Source: Candidatus Mailhella excrementigallinarum
GTDB taxonomy: Bacteria > Desulfobacterota > Desulfovibrionia > Desulfovibrionales > Desulfovibrionaceae
NCBI GenBank assembly: GCA_944324075.1
Contig: CALUUZ010000022.1
Coordinates: 1-44,134, forward strand
Length of the DNA: 44,134 nt
Direction: 5' to 3'
Of this stretch, positions 27,179-35,880 are shown in pieces. Position 1 is the first letter of the stretch. Each line of letters starts with the position of its first letter. Below the pieces are notes generated by a model. That model was not told where the DNA came from. It saw only the letters and a list, made by a program, of their open reading frames with translations, and did not search any database. Made by a program: the position numbers and the translations under genes.

Positions 27179-27277
27179 CGCAAACACCGCACGGCGGGGT
27201 TTGTCATCGGTCTTGAGGAGGCCGGGCCATGTCCGGCCTCCGGAAAATTTCTGTGATACCCTTGAAGGAGGATGTTC

Positions 27278-29143
27278 ATGGCAAACGGACAGCTTGCTTC
27301 CAGCCCGCTGCACTGGCTCAACGAAAACTTCGAAAGGATTTTTCTGGTGGCGGGCCTGCTTTCCATCATACTGTTCATTACCTGGCAGGTCATTTACCGC
27401 TATATCATCACTCTTTTTATCGAACGGGCGGGAGCCGCCGTATGGACGGAAGAACTTTCCCGCTATGTCTTTATCTGGATTTCCTATCTTGCGCTGTGCG
27501 TCGCCATCCGCAAGCGTTCGTCCATCCGCGTGGACATGCTGTATGAAACATTTCCTCCCCGTTTGCAGAGGATGAGCTGGATCGTGGTGGAAACGCTGTT
27601 TCTTGCTCTGACCCTGGTCATCGCCTGGTACGGCTGGGGGCAGATCGAGCGCCTGCTGACCTTCCCGCAGTACACCACTGCGCTGCGCATTCCCTTCCTT
27701 GTTCCCTATCTGGTTCTGCCTCTCGGGTTCGGGCTCATGAGTCTGCGTCTTGTCCAGAACATCGCGGGCCAGTGCCGGATCTGCGGCATGCATGATTCGC
27801 TGGCCGGCTTCGCTGCCGCGGCGCTTATTGCCTCACCCTGCATATGTATCAAGCTGGCGAACGGATACCTTGATCCTCTGCCCTGTCTTTTCGGGTACTT
27901 TGTCCTGCTCTGCGCCATCGGAGTGCCCGTGGCCATCAGTCTGGGGCTGGCTACCCTGGCGACCATTCTCTGCGCGGATACCCTGCCCATTGAATATATG
28001 GCGCAGGTAAGCTTTACCTCCATCGACAGCTTTCCGATCATGGCCATTCCCTTTTTCATCGCCGCCGGGGTGTTCATGGGCGCGGGCGGACTTTCCCGCC
28101 GTCTGCTGGCCCTGGCTGACGAAATCGTGGGCGGCACCTACGGAGGCATGGGGCTGACTGCCATTGTCACCTGCATGTTTTTCGGGGCCATCAGCGGTTC
28201 CGGCCCCGCCACGGTGGCCGCCATCGGCGCGCTGACCATTCCGGCCATGGTGGAGCGCGGCTATGATCGCTTTTTCTCCGCCGCCCTTGTGGCCGCCGCC
28301 GGGTGTGTGGGCGTGATGATTCCGCCTTCCAATCCCTTTGTCGTCTACGGCGTGTCCTCTCAGGTTTCCATCGGTGATCTGTTCATGAGCGGCATTGTGC
28401 CGGGCATCATGACGGGCCTGGTGCTCATGGGCTATTGCTGGTGGTATTCCCGCCGGCGCGGCTGGCGCGGCGAAGTGAAGGAACGCACCCTGAGCAGTCT
28501 GGGCGCCGCCGTATGGGAAGCCAAGTGGGCGCTCATGGTGCCGGTGATCGTGCTGGGCGGCATTTACGGCGGCATCATGACTCCCACGGAGGCCGCGGCC
28601 ATTGCCGCCTTCTACGGGCTTGTGGTCGGTCTGCTGCTCTACCGGGAGATGAACCTGCGGCAGATGTTCGATGCCTGCGTGGAATCATGCGAAACGTCCT
28701 CCGTCATTATCGTGCTCATGGCCATGGCCACCCTGTTCGGGAACATCATGACCATCGAGGACGTGCCGGGCACAGTGGCCCGCGCCATTCTGGGACTGAC
28801 GGAAAACAAGTTCCTCATTCTGCTGCTGATCAACATTCTGCTGCTGTTTGTCGGCACCTTCATGGAAGCCCTGGCCGCCATCGTCATCCTCACACCCATC
28901 CTGCTGCCCGTGGTGACCGGCGTGGGCGTTTCGCCGCTGCATTTCGGCGTGATCATCGTGGTCAACCTTGCCATAGGCTTCATCACTCCGCCTGTGGGCG
29001 TCAACCTCTTTGTGGCCAGCGGGGTGGCCAGCGCCCGCATCGAGAGCATCGCCCGTCAGTGCCTGCCCATGCTCGCCCTGATGCTCGTCGTGCTTCTGAT
29101 CTGCACGTACATCCCCTCCATCCCGCTTTTCCTGGTGCAATAA
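27278..29143 (+). CDS. dctQM: Fused TRAP transporter permease DctQ-DctM
   Basis: A single 621-aa membrane protein combining the small (about residues 1-165) and large (about 195-621) TRAP permease subunits. The DctQ part has four hydrophobic segments with WQVIYRYIITLFIERAGAAV and WTEELSRYVFIWISYLAL. The DctM part shows FFGAISGSGPATVAAIGALT, IPPSNPFVVYG, MTPTEAAAIAAFYGL and GFITPPVGVNLFVASG. Fused QM proteins are common in this family. The start was set at 27278 because AAGGAG (27265-27270) is at ideal distance; an ATG six bases earlier is too close. It works with the binding protein encoded just upstream, and the predicted substrate is isethionate. Confidence 0.93.
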   Translation: MANGQLASSPLHWLNENFERIFLVAGLLSIILFITWQVIYRYIITLFIERAGAAVWTEELSRYVFIWISYLALCVAIRKRSSIRVDMLYETFPPRLQRMSWIVVETLFLALTLVIAWYGWGQIERLLTFPQYTTALRIPFLVPYLVLPLGFGLMSLRLVQNIAGQCRICGMHDSLAGFAAAALIASPCICIKLANGYLDPLPCLFGYFVLLCAIGVPVAISLGLATLATILCADTLPIEYMAQVSFTSIDSFPIMAIPFFIAAGVFMGAGGLSRRLLALADEIVGGTYGGMGLTAIVTCMFFGAISGSGPATVAAIGALTIPAMVERGYDRFFSAALVAAAGCVGVMIPPSNPFVVYGVSSQVSIGDLFMSGIVPGIMTGLVLMGYCWWYSRRRGWRGEVKERTLSSLGAAVWEAKWALMVPVIVLGGIYGGIMTPTEAAAIAAFYGLVVGLLLYREMNLRQMFDACVESCETSSVIIVLMAMATLFGNIMTIEDVPGTVARAILGLTENKFLILLLINILLLFVGTFMEALAAIVILTPILLPVVTGVGVSPLHFGVIIVVNLAIGFITPPVGVNLFVASGVASARIESIARQCLPMLALMLVVLLICTYIPSIPLFLVQ

Positions 29144-29179
29144 CGCTCCGAAACCCCTCCTTCCAAAAGGATATGCTCC

Positions 29180-30013
29180 ATGAACATCATCGACTTCCGG
29201 TTCCGGCCCAACACGCCGGAGATCATAGACGGCATCAGAAACAGCAACATGTTCCGGGCGGCCTGCAAGGCTATCGGCTTTGACGCCCGGCAACCCCAGC
29301 CTCTGGATGAGATTGTGGAAGATCTCGATCGTATGGGCGTTGAACTTGGCGTCATCACCGGGCGCGACAGCGAAACGACCTACGGTTCTCCCTCCAACAA
29401 CGGGAGTGTGCTTTCCTTCTGCCGCGCGTATCCGAACAAGTTTGTCGGGTTCTGGGGAATCGATCCGCACAAGGGCATGGCCGCCGTGCGGGAAATTGTC
29501 CGGGCCGTGGAGGAACTGGGCATGAAAGGGGTTGCCGTCGACCCGTACCTGGCCCATATTCCCGCCAGTGAGGCCCGTTTCTATCCGATATACGCCAAGT
29601 GCGCGGAACTGGGCGTGCCGGTGTTCATCACCATGGCCCCCCCGCCGCAGGTGCCGGGCGCAATTCTTGAGTATGCCGATCCGCGCGACGTGGATCGCGT
29701 GGCCCGGGACTTTCCCGAACTGACGCTGATCATGAGCCACGGCGCGTACCCCTATGTCAACGAATGTCTGTTCGTCTGTCAGCGCAACGCCAACGTGTAC
29801 ATGGATTTTTCGGAATACGAGCGCGCGCCCATGGTTGATGTTTTCGTCCAGGGCATGAACGGCCCCGTTGCCGACAAGGTACTGTTCGCCAGCGCCCATC
29901 CTTTCATTGAACTGAAGGATGCGCTGGAGGCCTATGCCCGTTTCGATCTCAGCGAGGAGGTCCGGCGCAAGGTCATGTATGAAAATGCCCGGCGGGTGCT
30001 GGGGCTGGGCTGA
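29180..30013 (+). CDS. Amidohydrolase-like TIM-barrel protein lacking the HxH metal motif
   Basis: A 277-aa protein of the amidohydrolase-2 type (COG2159-like, PF04909). The fold pattern is visible: IIDFRFRPNTPE at the N-terminus, FVGFWGIDPHKG, GVAVDPYLAHIPASEARFYP, MSHGAYPYVNE with the strand-6 His, and ASAHPF near the end. The first-strand HxH that binds metal in catalytic members is replaced by Arg7-x-Arg9, so it may use a different metal arrangement, bind a negatively charged substrate, or have lost catalysis. It sits 36 bp after the TRAP permease and 15 bp before the MFS gene, clearly within the operon. Its reaction is unknown. Confidence 0.8.
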   Translation: MNIIDFRFRPNTPEIIDGIRNSNMFRAACKAIGFDARQPQPLDEIVEDLDRMGVELGVITGRDSETTYGSPSNNGSVLSFCRAYPNKFVGFWGIDPHKGMAAVREIVRAVEELGMKGVAVDPYLAHIPASEARFYPIYAKCAELGVPVFITMAPPPQVPGAILEYADPRDVDRVARDFPELTLIMSHGAYPYVNECLFVCQRNANVYMDFSEYERAPMVDVFVQGMNGPVADKVLFASAHPFIELKDALEAYARFDLSEEVRRKVMYENARRVLGLG

Positions 30014-30028
30014 TGGGGGAAGGGAAAG

Positions 30029-31384
30029 ATGATCCGCGAACGGAATAATCTGCGCCGCGTGGTTTTGTCCTCTCTGGTGGGAGCGGTCATTGAGTGGTAT
30101 GACTTTTTCCTGTACGGCGTAGTGGCCGGGCTGGTGTTCAACAAGCTTTTCTTCCCCGAATTTTCCGAGGGCGTGGGCACCATTCTGGCCTTCGCCACCT
30201 TTGCCGTGGGTTTTGTGGCCCGCCCGCTGGGAGGCATGATCTTCGGCCATTTCGGCGACAAGATCGGGCGCAAGAAAATGCTGATTCTCACCCTGCAGAT
30301 TATGGGGGCATCCACGGTGCTCATCGGCCTGATTCCCTCGTACGAGGTCATCGGCATATGGGCTCCCATCCTGCTGGTGATCTGCCGTCTCGCCCAGGGA
30401 ATCGGTCTGGGCGGGGAATGGGGCGGCGCGGTGCTCATGACCTTTGAGTCCGCTCCGGCGGGCAGACGCGCCTTTTATGCAAGTCTGCCCCAGATTGGTC
30501 TTTCTCTCGGCCTGATGCTGGCTTCCGGCGTGGTGGGAATTCTCTCGCTGCTGCTGTCCGACGAGGCATTCCTGAACTGGGGCTGGAGAGTGGCCTTCAT
30601 TCTGAGCGCAGCGCTGATTTTCGTGGGGGCGTATATCCGGACATCGGTGCAGGAAACCAGGGACTTTTCCGAAGCCAGAAAGGAAACGGAGCAAATCCGC
30701 TATCCCATGCTGGAAGCGTTCAGACGCTACCCCAAGACGCTTGCAGCCTGTGTGGGCGCGCGCTTTGTGGAAGGCATCGCCTTCAATGTGTTCGGCGTCT
30801 TTTCCCTTACCTACCTCACCCAGAGCTGCGGGGTGGATCGGACTGTGGCCCTGATGTCGGTGGTAGTGGCCTCGGCCGTCATGGGCAGCTTCATCCCTTT
30901 CTGGGGCATGCTCGCCGATCGGGCAGGCAAGGGCCGCATATTCGGCTTCGCCGCGCTGCTGCTGGGGCTGACCGTGTACCCGGTATTCTGGGTTTTTCAC
31001 AACTATTCAGATAGCCTGGTGCTTATCTTTCTTGCCCTGATTGTGCCTTTCGGCATCATTTATGCGGCTGCATACGCAAGCATGGCCAGTCTCTTTTCCG
31101 AAGCGTTCGACGCTTCGGTGCGGTATTCCAGCATTTCCTTCGTCTATCAGTTTTCCGGCATTTTCGCCTCGGGACTGACACCCATGATTGCCACCGTGCT
31201 GGTGCAGGCCAATGGAGCCCAGCCCTGGTATCTGTGCGGCTATCTTTGCGCGGCGGGTATACTCAGCGCGCTGTCCACAGTCTGGCTCGGCAGACTGCGG
31301 GCTGGCGGCGAGGAGCCGCGCATGGGCGGCTCTTCCGTCGGAGAGGGAACTGTTGGCCTGTCGGAGGAGGCCGTCGGCTCCTGA
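30029..31384 (+). CDS. MFS transporter, metabolite:H+ symporter family
   Basis: A 12-helix major-facilitator carrier (451 aa) of the MHS branch that includes shikimate, citrate, alpha-ketoglutarate and osmolyte permeases. It shows GAVIEWYDFFLYG near residue 18, GGMIFGHFGDKIGRKKML (the loop 2-3 signature) and RLAQGIGLGGEWGGAV. It is the last gene of the TRAP operon. It may carry a second organic anion, or export a product of the pathway such as acetate; its substrate cannot be read from the sequence. The C-terminal 35 residues are polar and extend past the last helix. Hairpins follow at 31392-31479. Confidence 0.9.
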   Translation: MIRERNNLRRVVLSSLVGAVIEWYDFFLYGVVAGLVFNKLFFPEFSEGVGTILAFATFAVGFVARPLGGMIFGHFGDKIGRKKMLILTLQIMGASTVLIGLIPSYEVIGIWAPILLVICRLAQGIGLGGEWGGAVLMTFESAPAGRRAFYASLPQIGLSLGLMLASGVVGILSLLLSDEAFLNWGWRVAFILSAALIFVGAYIRTSVQETRDFSEARKETEQIRYPMLEAFRRYPKTLAACVGARFVEGIAFNVFGVFSLTYLTQSCGVDRTVALMSVVVASAVMGSFIPFWGMLADRAGKGRIFGFAALLLGLTVYPVFWVFHNYSDSLVLIFLALIVPFGIIYAAAYASMASLFSEAFDASVRYSSISFVYQFSGIFASGLTPMIATVLVQANGAQPWYLCGYLCAAGILSALSTVWLGRLRAGGEEPRMGGSSVGEGTVGLSEEAVGS

Positions 31385-31447
31385 GAGAAAAAGGCGTCCT
31401 GCAACATGCGCCGGGACGCCCGGGGAGCTTTCTGCGATTGGAAAAAG

Positions 31448-31479
31448 CCGCGGGCCGGAGCATGGATACCGGCCCGCGG
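31448..31479. terminator. Hairpin terminator between convergent MFS and DsrE-like genes
   Basis: A perfect 11-bp stem, CCGCGGGCCGG (31448-31458) and CCGGCCCGCGG (31469-31479). On the minus strand it is followed by CTTTTTC, so it can terminate the DsrE-like transcript. A smaller hairpin, GGCGTCC...GGACGCC at about 31392-31419, lies directly after the MFS gene. Confidence 0.6.
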
Positions 31480-31519
31480 TGAGGCTTTCGTGTCTTCCCG
31501 TCAAGCCGCTTTGCGGCGT

Positions 31520-31696
31520 GGAGCGTTTTTCGGAAAATATCTGCCGGCCGTCTCCTCTGTTCCGGCCCGCAGGTTTCACGCCTGAAGCCGGAACTCTACG
31601 CCGCAAGTGAATTGCGGCAACACCGGAAAGGGGGGCGTCGCGGCGGAGTCTCGCTTCGCTTGACGCCGCAGAGCATTTCACTCATGAAATGCTCTG
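31520..31696 (+). repeat. Dispersed intergenic repeat (stop-codon hairpin family), copy F
   Basis: A full-length copy: GGAGCGTTTTTCGG, AATATCTGCCGGCC, the GCAGGTTTCACGCCTGAA segment, CGCCGCAAGTGAATTGCGGC, GGAGTCTCGCTTCGCTTGA and the terminal hairpin GAGCATTTCA-CTC-ATGAAATGCTC. It lies in the convergent gap between the MFS and DsrE-like genes; here the terminal hairpin is 50 bp from the nearest stop codon. Confidence 0.88.
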
Positions 31697-31746
31697 CGGC
31701 GTTCCAAGGCGGACATGCTCTCGTGACGGCTGGCCGAGCGGGATGC

Positions 31747-32094
31747 TTATGGCTTGATGTATGCGAATCCTTCCCGCTGGAGGCGCACCAGTTCCACCAC
31801 TCCGGCGGGAACAACAGAAGCGCTGTTCCACAGATGTTCGCGGTCGATGCCGAACTTGTTCAGCGCGTTGTTGCAGAGCATGATTTCCAGCCCCTGCCCG
31901 GCGAGCTTTTCCCCCTGTTCTGCCAGTTCCCGATCCTCACGGGTGAATCGCTTGACTGCCGGGCCGTTGGCCACCAGAACCATGCGGAAGTCTTCGTTCG
32001 GCAGGGCGGCCCTGTAGTTGGCGGCATTGCTGAAGGCGAGGGAGAGGATTTCAGGGGCGTCACTGTCCACATGGAGTACCAGATTGTAGTTCAT
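31747..32094 (-). CDS. DsrE-like sulfur-relay family protein
   Basis: A small soluble protein (115 aa) of the DsrE/DsrF/TusD-like fold, COG1416-like. Pattern: MNYNLVLHVDSDAPEILSLA, a loop, FRMVLVANGPAVKRF, GLEIMLCNNALNKFG with Cys near residue 74, then VVPAGVVELVRLQREGFAYIKP. The conserved Cys and the VPAGV...GFAYIKP ending are typical of this group, some members of which handle sulfur or persulfides. In a sulfite-respiring organism a role in sulfur transfer is plausible, but no partners (DsrF, DsrH, TusA) lie nearby. The start follows AAAGGA. Confidence 0.8.
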   Translation of the reverse strand: MNYNLVLHVDSDAPEILSLAFSNAANYRAALPNEDFRMVLVANGPAVKRFTREDRELAEQGEKLAGQGLEIMLCNNALNKFGIDREHLWNSASVVPAGVVELVRLQREGFAYIKP

Positions 32095-32161
32095 GCCGTT
32101 ATCCTTTGTTGAGCCTGACTGTTCAGTATTGATGGCAAACCCCGTTTAAAAATCTTTGAAA

Positions 32162-32198
32162 GGGAGGGGAGGCTTTCTGAAGAAAGCTTCCCCTCCCC
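32162..32198 (-). terminator. Rho-independent terminator after htpG
   Basis: GGGAGGGGAGGCTTTC and GAAAGCTTCCCCTCCC form a nearly perfect 16-bp stem with a TGAA loop. Downstream on the minus strand comes TTTCAAAGATTTTTAAA. It lies 16 bp after the htpG stop. Confidence 0.8.
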
Positions 32199-32213
32199 AA
32201 CAGTTCCTCATCT

Positions 32214-34241
32214 TTACAGTTTGCGCAGGTCGGCGTACCAGCCCGCGGCCTCGCCCATGAGCTTCAGGCTGCGTTCGGCCATGGCGTAAGGGTCGTTGAG
32301 GTAGCCGTCAAGCAGCAGGGTATTGTCGAAAAGGCTGCGGGTGATGCTTTCCACCAGGGGATCTTCGGCGTTGGCCTTGTAAATGCGCAGCAGGGCGCGC
32401 AGCAGGGGATGATCCGGGTTCAGTTCCAGAATCTTTTTCGGAATGCTGTCGTCCTTCTGCATGACGCGCATGAATTTTTCCATGGAGGAGCTTACGCCGT
32501 CTTCCGAGGCCAGCAGCGCGGGACTGCCCGCCAGTCGGTCGGATATGCGCACATCCTTGACCTGATCGCCGAGTATGGCTTTCACGCGCTCCACCAGCCT
32601 GTCAAAGCTCGTCTTGTCTTCGCCTTCCAGCGGCGCGGCCTTGGGCGCGGCATCCTCCACATCGGGGAAGGCATCAAGATCGGCGGCAGCCGCCTGTTCC
32701 ACGGACTTGAATTCATGATCCCGGTATTTGCCCAGCCCTTCCAGCGCAAACTCATCCACGGCGTCGGTGAGGATCAGCGCCTCGATGCCCTTGCGGCGGA
32801 AACGCTCGAAGTGCGGATTGAGCAGCGCGGCTTCCCGCGAGGGCGCGGCAATGTACCAGATATGCTTCTGCTCCGCCTTCATGCGGTTCACGTAATCGTC
32901 AAAGCTGGTCAGTTCGCCGCTCTTGCCCTCTTCTTCCCAGGTAGTGGCAAAACGCATGAGCGGCGCCACACGGTCGCGGTGGACAAAGTCGTTGAAGGCA
33001 AACTTGAAGTATTTGCCGTGCAGTTTCCAGAACGCCGCGTATTTCTCCCTGTCGTTCTTCGCCATGCGTTCAAGATGGGCCAGGACCTGCCGCACGATGG
33101 TCTGCGAAATCTTGCGCAGCACCACGTTTTCCTGCAGCGTTTCGCGGGAGATGTTCAGGGGCAGATCCTCGGTATCCACCACGCCCTTGAGGAAAGCCAG
33201 GTAGTTGGGGATGAGATCGCGGTTGTCCCTGGCGATGAGCACCCTCCGCACATAGAGATCCAGACCCCATTCATCGCGCTGTTCGCGGAACAGATCCTGC
33301 TCGCTGTCCGGGATGAAAATCAGGGTGGTGAACTGTACCGGAGCGTCCACCGAAAGGTGGATGACGTCCAGCGGCGGCTTGGAATCGTAGGTCAGATAGC
33401 GGTAGAAATCGTCGTACTGCTCTTTTTTTATGGAGAATTTCGGTTCCCGCCACAGCGCCGGAGTGGTGTTGAAACGCTCGCCGTCAATCAGAATGGGGAA
33501 GGGCAGGAAGTTGGAATGCCGCCGGATCACTGACTCGATGCGGAATTTTTCCAGAAAGTCGGCGGCGTCTTCCTTGAGGTGCGCCCGGACCGCGGTGCCG
33601 CGCTTGAGGTCTTTCGCTTCTTCGGCGGAAAGTCGGCGGATGGTAAAGGCGCCGTTGCCGTCCGAAGTCCAGACATGGGCCGAGCCGTCGCCCGTGGCCG
33701 ATACCGAGGTGACTTCCACCTTGTCCGCGACCATGAATACCGAATAGAAACCAATGCCGAAGTGACCGATGATCTGCGATGCGTCGGAACGGGGAGCATC
33801 GTCCGGAGCAAGACGGTCTTCCTCACCCGCGTCTGTCGCTTCCGCATTCGGCTCGGGCTTGTCGGCTTCCTCGGTGTGTTCAGCCGGCCCCTTGGGGTGC
33901 GGGGCATCTTTTTCCCTGTCTTTCAGGAACTGCTCGGAACCTGATTTGGCAATGGTGCCGAGATTCTCGATCATTTCCTCTTCCGTCATGCCCACACCCG
34001 TATCGGCCACGGACAGGGTCTTGTTCTCCCTGTCCAGCGTGATGCGGATTTCCAGAGGCAGATCGGCGTCGCGCACGCTTTCGCCCTTGCTCTGCATGAA
34101 GCGCACCTTTTCCAGCGCGTCCGACGCGTTGGACAGGAGTTCACGCAGAAAGATTTCCCGGTTGGTGTACAGGGAATGCGTAAGAATATTCAAAACTTTC
34201 CGCGTTTCCGCGCGGAACTGTCTGGTATGGACTTCCGCCAT
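32214..34241 (-). CDS. htpG: Hsp90-family chaperone HtpG with acidic insertion in the ATP lid
   Basis: A cytosolic ATP-dependent chaperone (675 aa). The GHKL ATPase domain has FLRELLSNASDALEKVRF (31-48), DTGVGMTEEEM (80-90), NLGTIAKSGS (93-102) and IGHFGIGFYSVFMVADKV. The middle-domain RGVVDSEDLPLNISRE motif appears here as KGVVDTEDLPLNISRE, followed by the dimerisation domain. Between KSGS and IGHFG there are 55 residues against 17 in E. coli HtpG. The extra 38 or so, about residues 108-152, are Glu/Asp/Pro-rich and probably disordered, and they sit in the lid that closes over ATP. The start at 34241 has GGAG upstream and removes a non-homologous extension. It is flanked by a terminator downstream. 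Confidence 0.97.
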   Translation of the reverse strand: MAEVHTRQFRAETRKVLNILTHSLYTNREIFLRELLSNASDALEKVRFMQSKGESVRDADLPLEIRITLDRENKTLSVADTGVGMTEEEMIENLGTIAKSGSEQFLKDREKDAPHPKGPAEHTEEADKPEPNAEATDAGEEDRLAPDDAPRSDASQIIGHFGIGFYSVFMVADKVEVTSVSATGDGSAHVWTSDGNGAFTIRRLSAEEAKDLKRGTAVRAHLKEDAADFLEKFRIESVIRRHSNFLPFPILIDGERFNTTPALWREPKFSIKKEQYDDFYRYLTYDSKPPLDVIHLSVDAPVQFTTLIFIPDSEQDLFREQRDEWGLDLYVRRVLIARDNRDLIPNYLAFLKGVVDTEDLPLNISRETLQENVVLRKISQTIVRQVLAHLERMAKNDREKYAAFWKLHGKYFKFAFNDFVHRDRVAPLMRFATTWEEEGKSGELTSFDDYVNRMKAEQKHIWYIAAPSREAALLNPHFERFRRKGIEALILTDAVDEFALEGLGKYRDHEFKSVEQAAAADLDAFPDVEDAAPKAAPLEGEDKTSFDRLVERVKAILGDQVKDVRISDRLAGSPALLASEDGVSSSMEKFMRVMQKDDSIPKKILELNPDHPLLRALLRIYKANAEDPLVESITRSLFDNTLLLDGYLNDPYAMAERSLKLMGEAAGWYADLRKL

Positions 34242-34268
34242 GACTCCACTCCTTGAAACGAAATAGTC

Positions 34269-34300
34269 CGGAATGCGGAGGAGGAGTCCGCCGCATTCCG
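34269..34300 (-). terminator. Hairpin between the YibE/F-family gene and htpG
   Basis: CGGAATGCGG (34269-34278) and CCGCATTCCG (34291-34300) form a perfect 10-bp stem after the YibE/F gene and before htpG on the minus strand. No T-run follows. Confidence 0.5.
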
Positions 34301-34382
34301 CACATGACATGAATTAAGTCCGGGGAGGGGCAAGTCAAGAAGGAGGGGCGGCAAGCCGGTTTTCCGCGCGGGAGCGGATTGC

Positions 34383-35552
34383 TCATTTTTCTTCGGCCGT
34401 GCGGCCTGGCCCGGAGCGTCTGCCCCCGCTCAGCAGGATTCCGGCGCTGAGGGCGGTGAAGGGCGCGACGCTGACCAGGCCGAAGGAGCCTACCACGGTA
34501 TCCACAATTTCCGCAGCCACATATTTATAGTTAAGAATATTGAAGATGGGAGTTCCCTGCGCCATGAACACCATGAGCATTGCCACATATCCGCCGGAAT
34601 AGGCCAGAAGCAGGGTCGTCGTCATGGTTCCCATGGCCGCGCGGCCCACGTTCATGCCGGAGCGAGCGGCTTCGCGCCAGTCGAGATCCGGGCGTTTTTC
34701 CGTCACTTCCTGCACGGCCGATGTGATGTCCACCGCAAGATCCATGACTGCTCCCGACGCGCCGATGAAAATGGAGGCCATGAAGATGCTGGTCAGATTC
34801 AGATGCGGGTATCCCGAATAGAGCAGGCTTTCCGAGCCGCTCATGACGGCGCCGTGTATCTTGAACAGATCCGTGAAGAGCATGCCGAGCAGACAGGTGA
34901 CGGTTATGCCGAGAAAGGCCCCGGATATCGCCGCCGCGGCGCGCCTGTCGAAGCCGTAGACCAGGCTGATGATGACAAGCGTCAGGCCCAGGGTGACCGC
35001 CAGTCCGGCGAGAATGGGATTCCAGCCGTTCAGATAGCAGGGGACAAGCACTTTCCAGATTGTGAGAACAGCCAGAATGAAGGAGAGCAGGGCGCGTACC
35101 CCGGTGCGCCCTGCAAAAAGAACAAGAAAAGCCGAAAAGCAGACGAGAAGGAGAAGCTCCTTGTCGAGACGATAGTGATCGATCAGGGATACGGAACGGA
35201 TATCGTCATTTCTGTAGCTGACGACCGCCATGGCCCGATCTCCGGGAACAAAAAGCTTGTCTGCTTCCAGAGATCCGTTGAGCATGTTGACGCCGTGGGT
35301 GACGGTTCCTTCAAATTTTCCGTCAAGCAGTTTCAGTGTACAGCGCTGTTCTCCGGATTTGATCAGACCGGTGTCCACGATGGTGCTGTTGTCCGTATCC
35401 AGAACAAGGGCTGTGCATCTGTCCGCCCCCCTGTACTGGAGAAAGCCTTCGTACCCCGTGGGCAGGACAAGCAGGAAAATGATGACGGCTGCGCTGACGA
35501 TGACGGGCAGATGATATTGGAGATTGCTGCGGAAGGAAAGAATACGGGACAT
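34383..35552 (-). CDS. YibE/F-family membrane protein
   Basis: A polytopic membrane protein (389 aa) of the YibE/F-like family (PF07907). After an N-terminal helix (VSAAVIIFLLVLP) comes a soluble extracytoplasmic stretch of about 100 residues, then seven or so helices with family-typical phrases: FIGASGAVMDLAVDITSAVQEV, GRAAMGTMTTTLLLAYSGGY and VVGSFGLVSVAPFTAL. The function of the family is not established; transport has been suggested. Upstream is a dispersed repeat. Nothing nearby suggests a pathway. Confidence 0.85.
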   Translation of the reverse strand: MSRILSFRSNLQYHLPVIVSAAVIIFLLVLPTGYEGFLQYRGADRCTALVLDTDNSTIVDTGLIKSGEQRCTLKLLDGKFEGTVTHGVNMLNGSLEADKLFVPGDRAMAVVSYRNDDIRSVSLIDHYRLDKELLLLVCFSAFLVLFAGRTGVRALLSFILAVLTIWKVLVPCYLNGWNPILAGLAVTLGLTLVIISLVYGFDRRAAAAISGAFLGITVTCLLGMLFTDLFKIHGAVMSGSESLLYSGYPHLNLTSIFMASIFIGASGAVMDLAVDITSAVQEVTEKRPDLDWREAARSGMNVGRAAMGTMTTTLLLAYSGGYVAMLMVFMAQGTPIFNILNYKYVAAEIVDTVVGSFGLVSVAPFTALSAGILLSGGRRSGPGRTAEEK

Positions 35553-35668
35553 TCAGGGCTCCGGCCGGGCAGACGGCGGTGTAGGGAAAAGTGAAGGGCT
35601 GCGCGGAACGAGCGGAACGCGCCGGACTGAAGAGGGACCGGCGGCTCCTCCAAGCCGCTTTGCGGTTT

Positions 35669-35865
35669 GGAGCGTTTTCGATTTGAAAATGCTTCCCCAA
35701 AATGTTCCGGACGTCGAACGGAGCGAGACTCGTCCCTGCTCTCCCTGTCCGTAACGCGCTTTGCGCTGACGACCGGGGGCGCCGCGACATCGGAGCGGCC
35801 GCAATTCACTTGCGGCGCAGAGCTTCGATAGAGGCGCGAAACCTGCGGGGCCGGCCATGACATGC
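35669..35865 (-). repeat. Dispersed intergenic repeat (stop-codon hairpin family), copy G
   Basis: Reverse orientation. It carries the hairpin GAGCGTTTTC-GATTT-GAAAATGCT at its left end, an insertion around 35705-35785, and then the core whose reverse complement reads CGCCGCAAGTGAATTGCGGC and CCCGCAGGTTTCGCGCC. It fills the gap between the alkaline phosphatase and the YibE/F gene. Confidence 0.75.
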
Positions 35866-35880
35866 CGGCCCCGGTCCTGC

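Noticed and set aside
28685-31000. A long open frame of about 770 codons on the minus strand across three genes
   Set aside because: It runs antisense through the TRAP permease, amidohydrolase-like and MFS genes, which have clear family motifs, Shine-Dalgarno sites and tight spacing.
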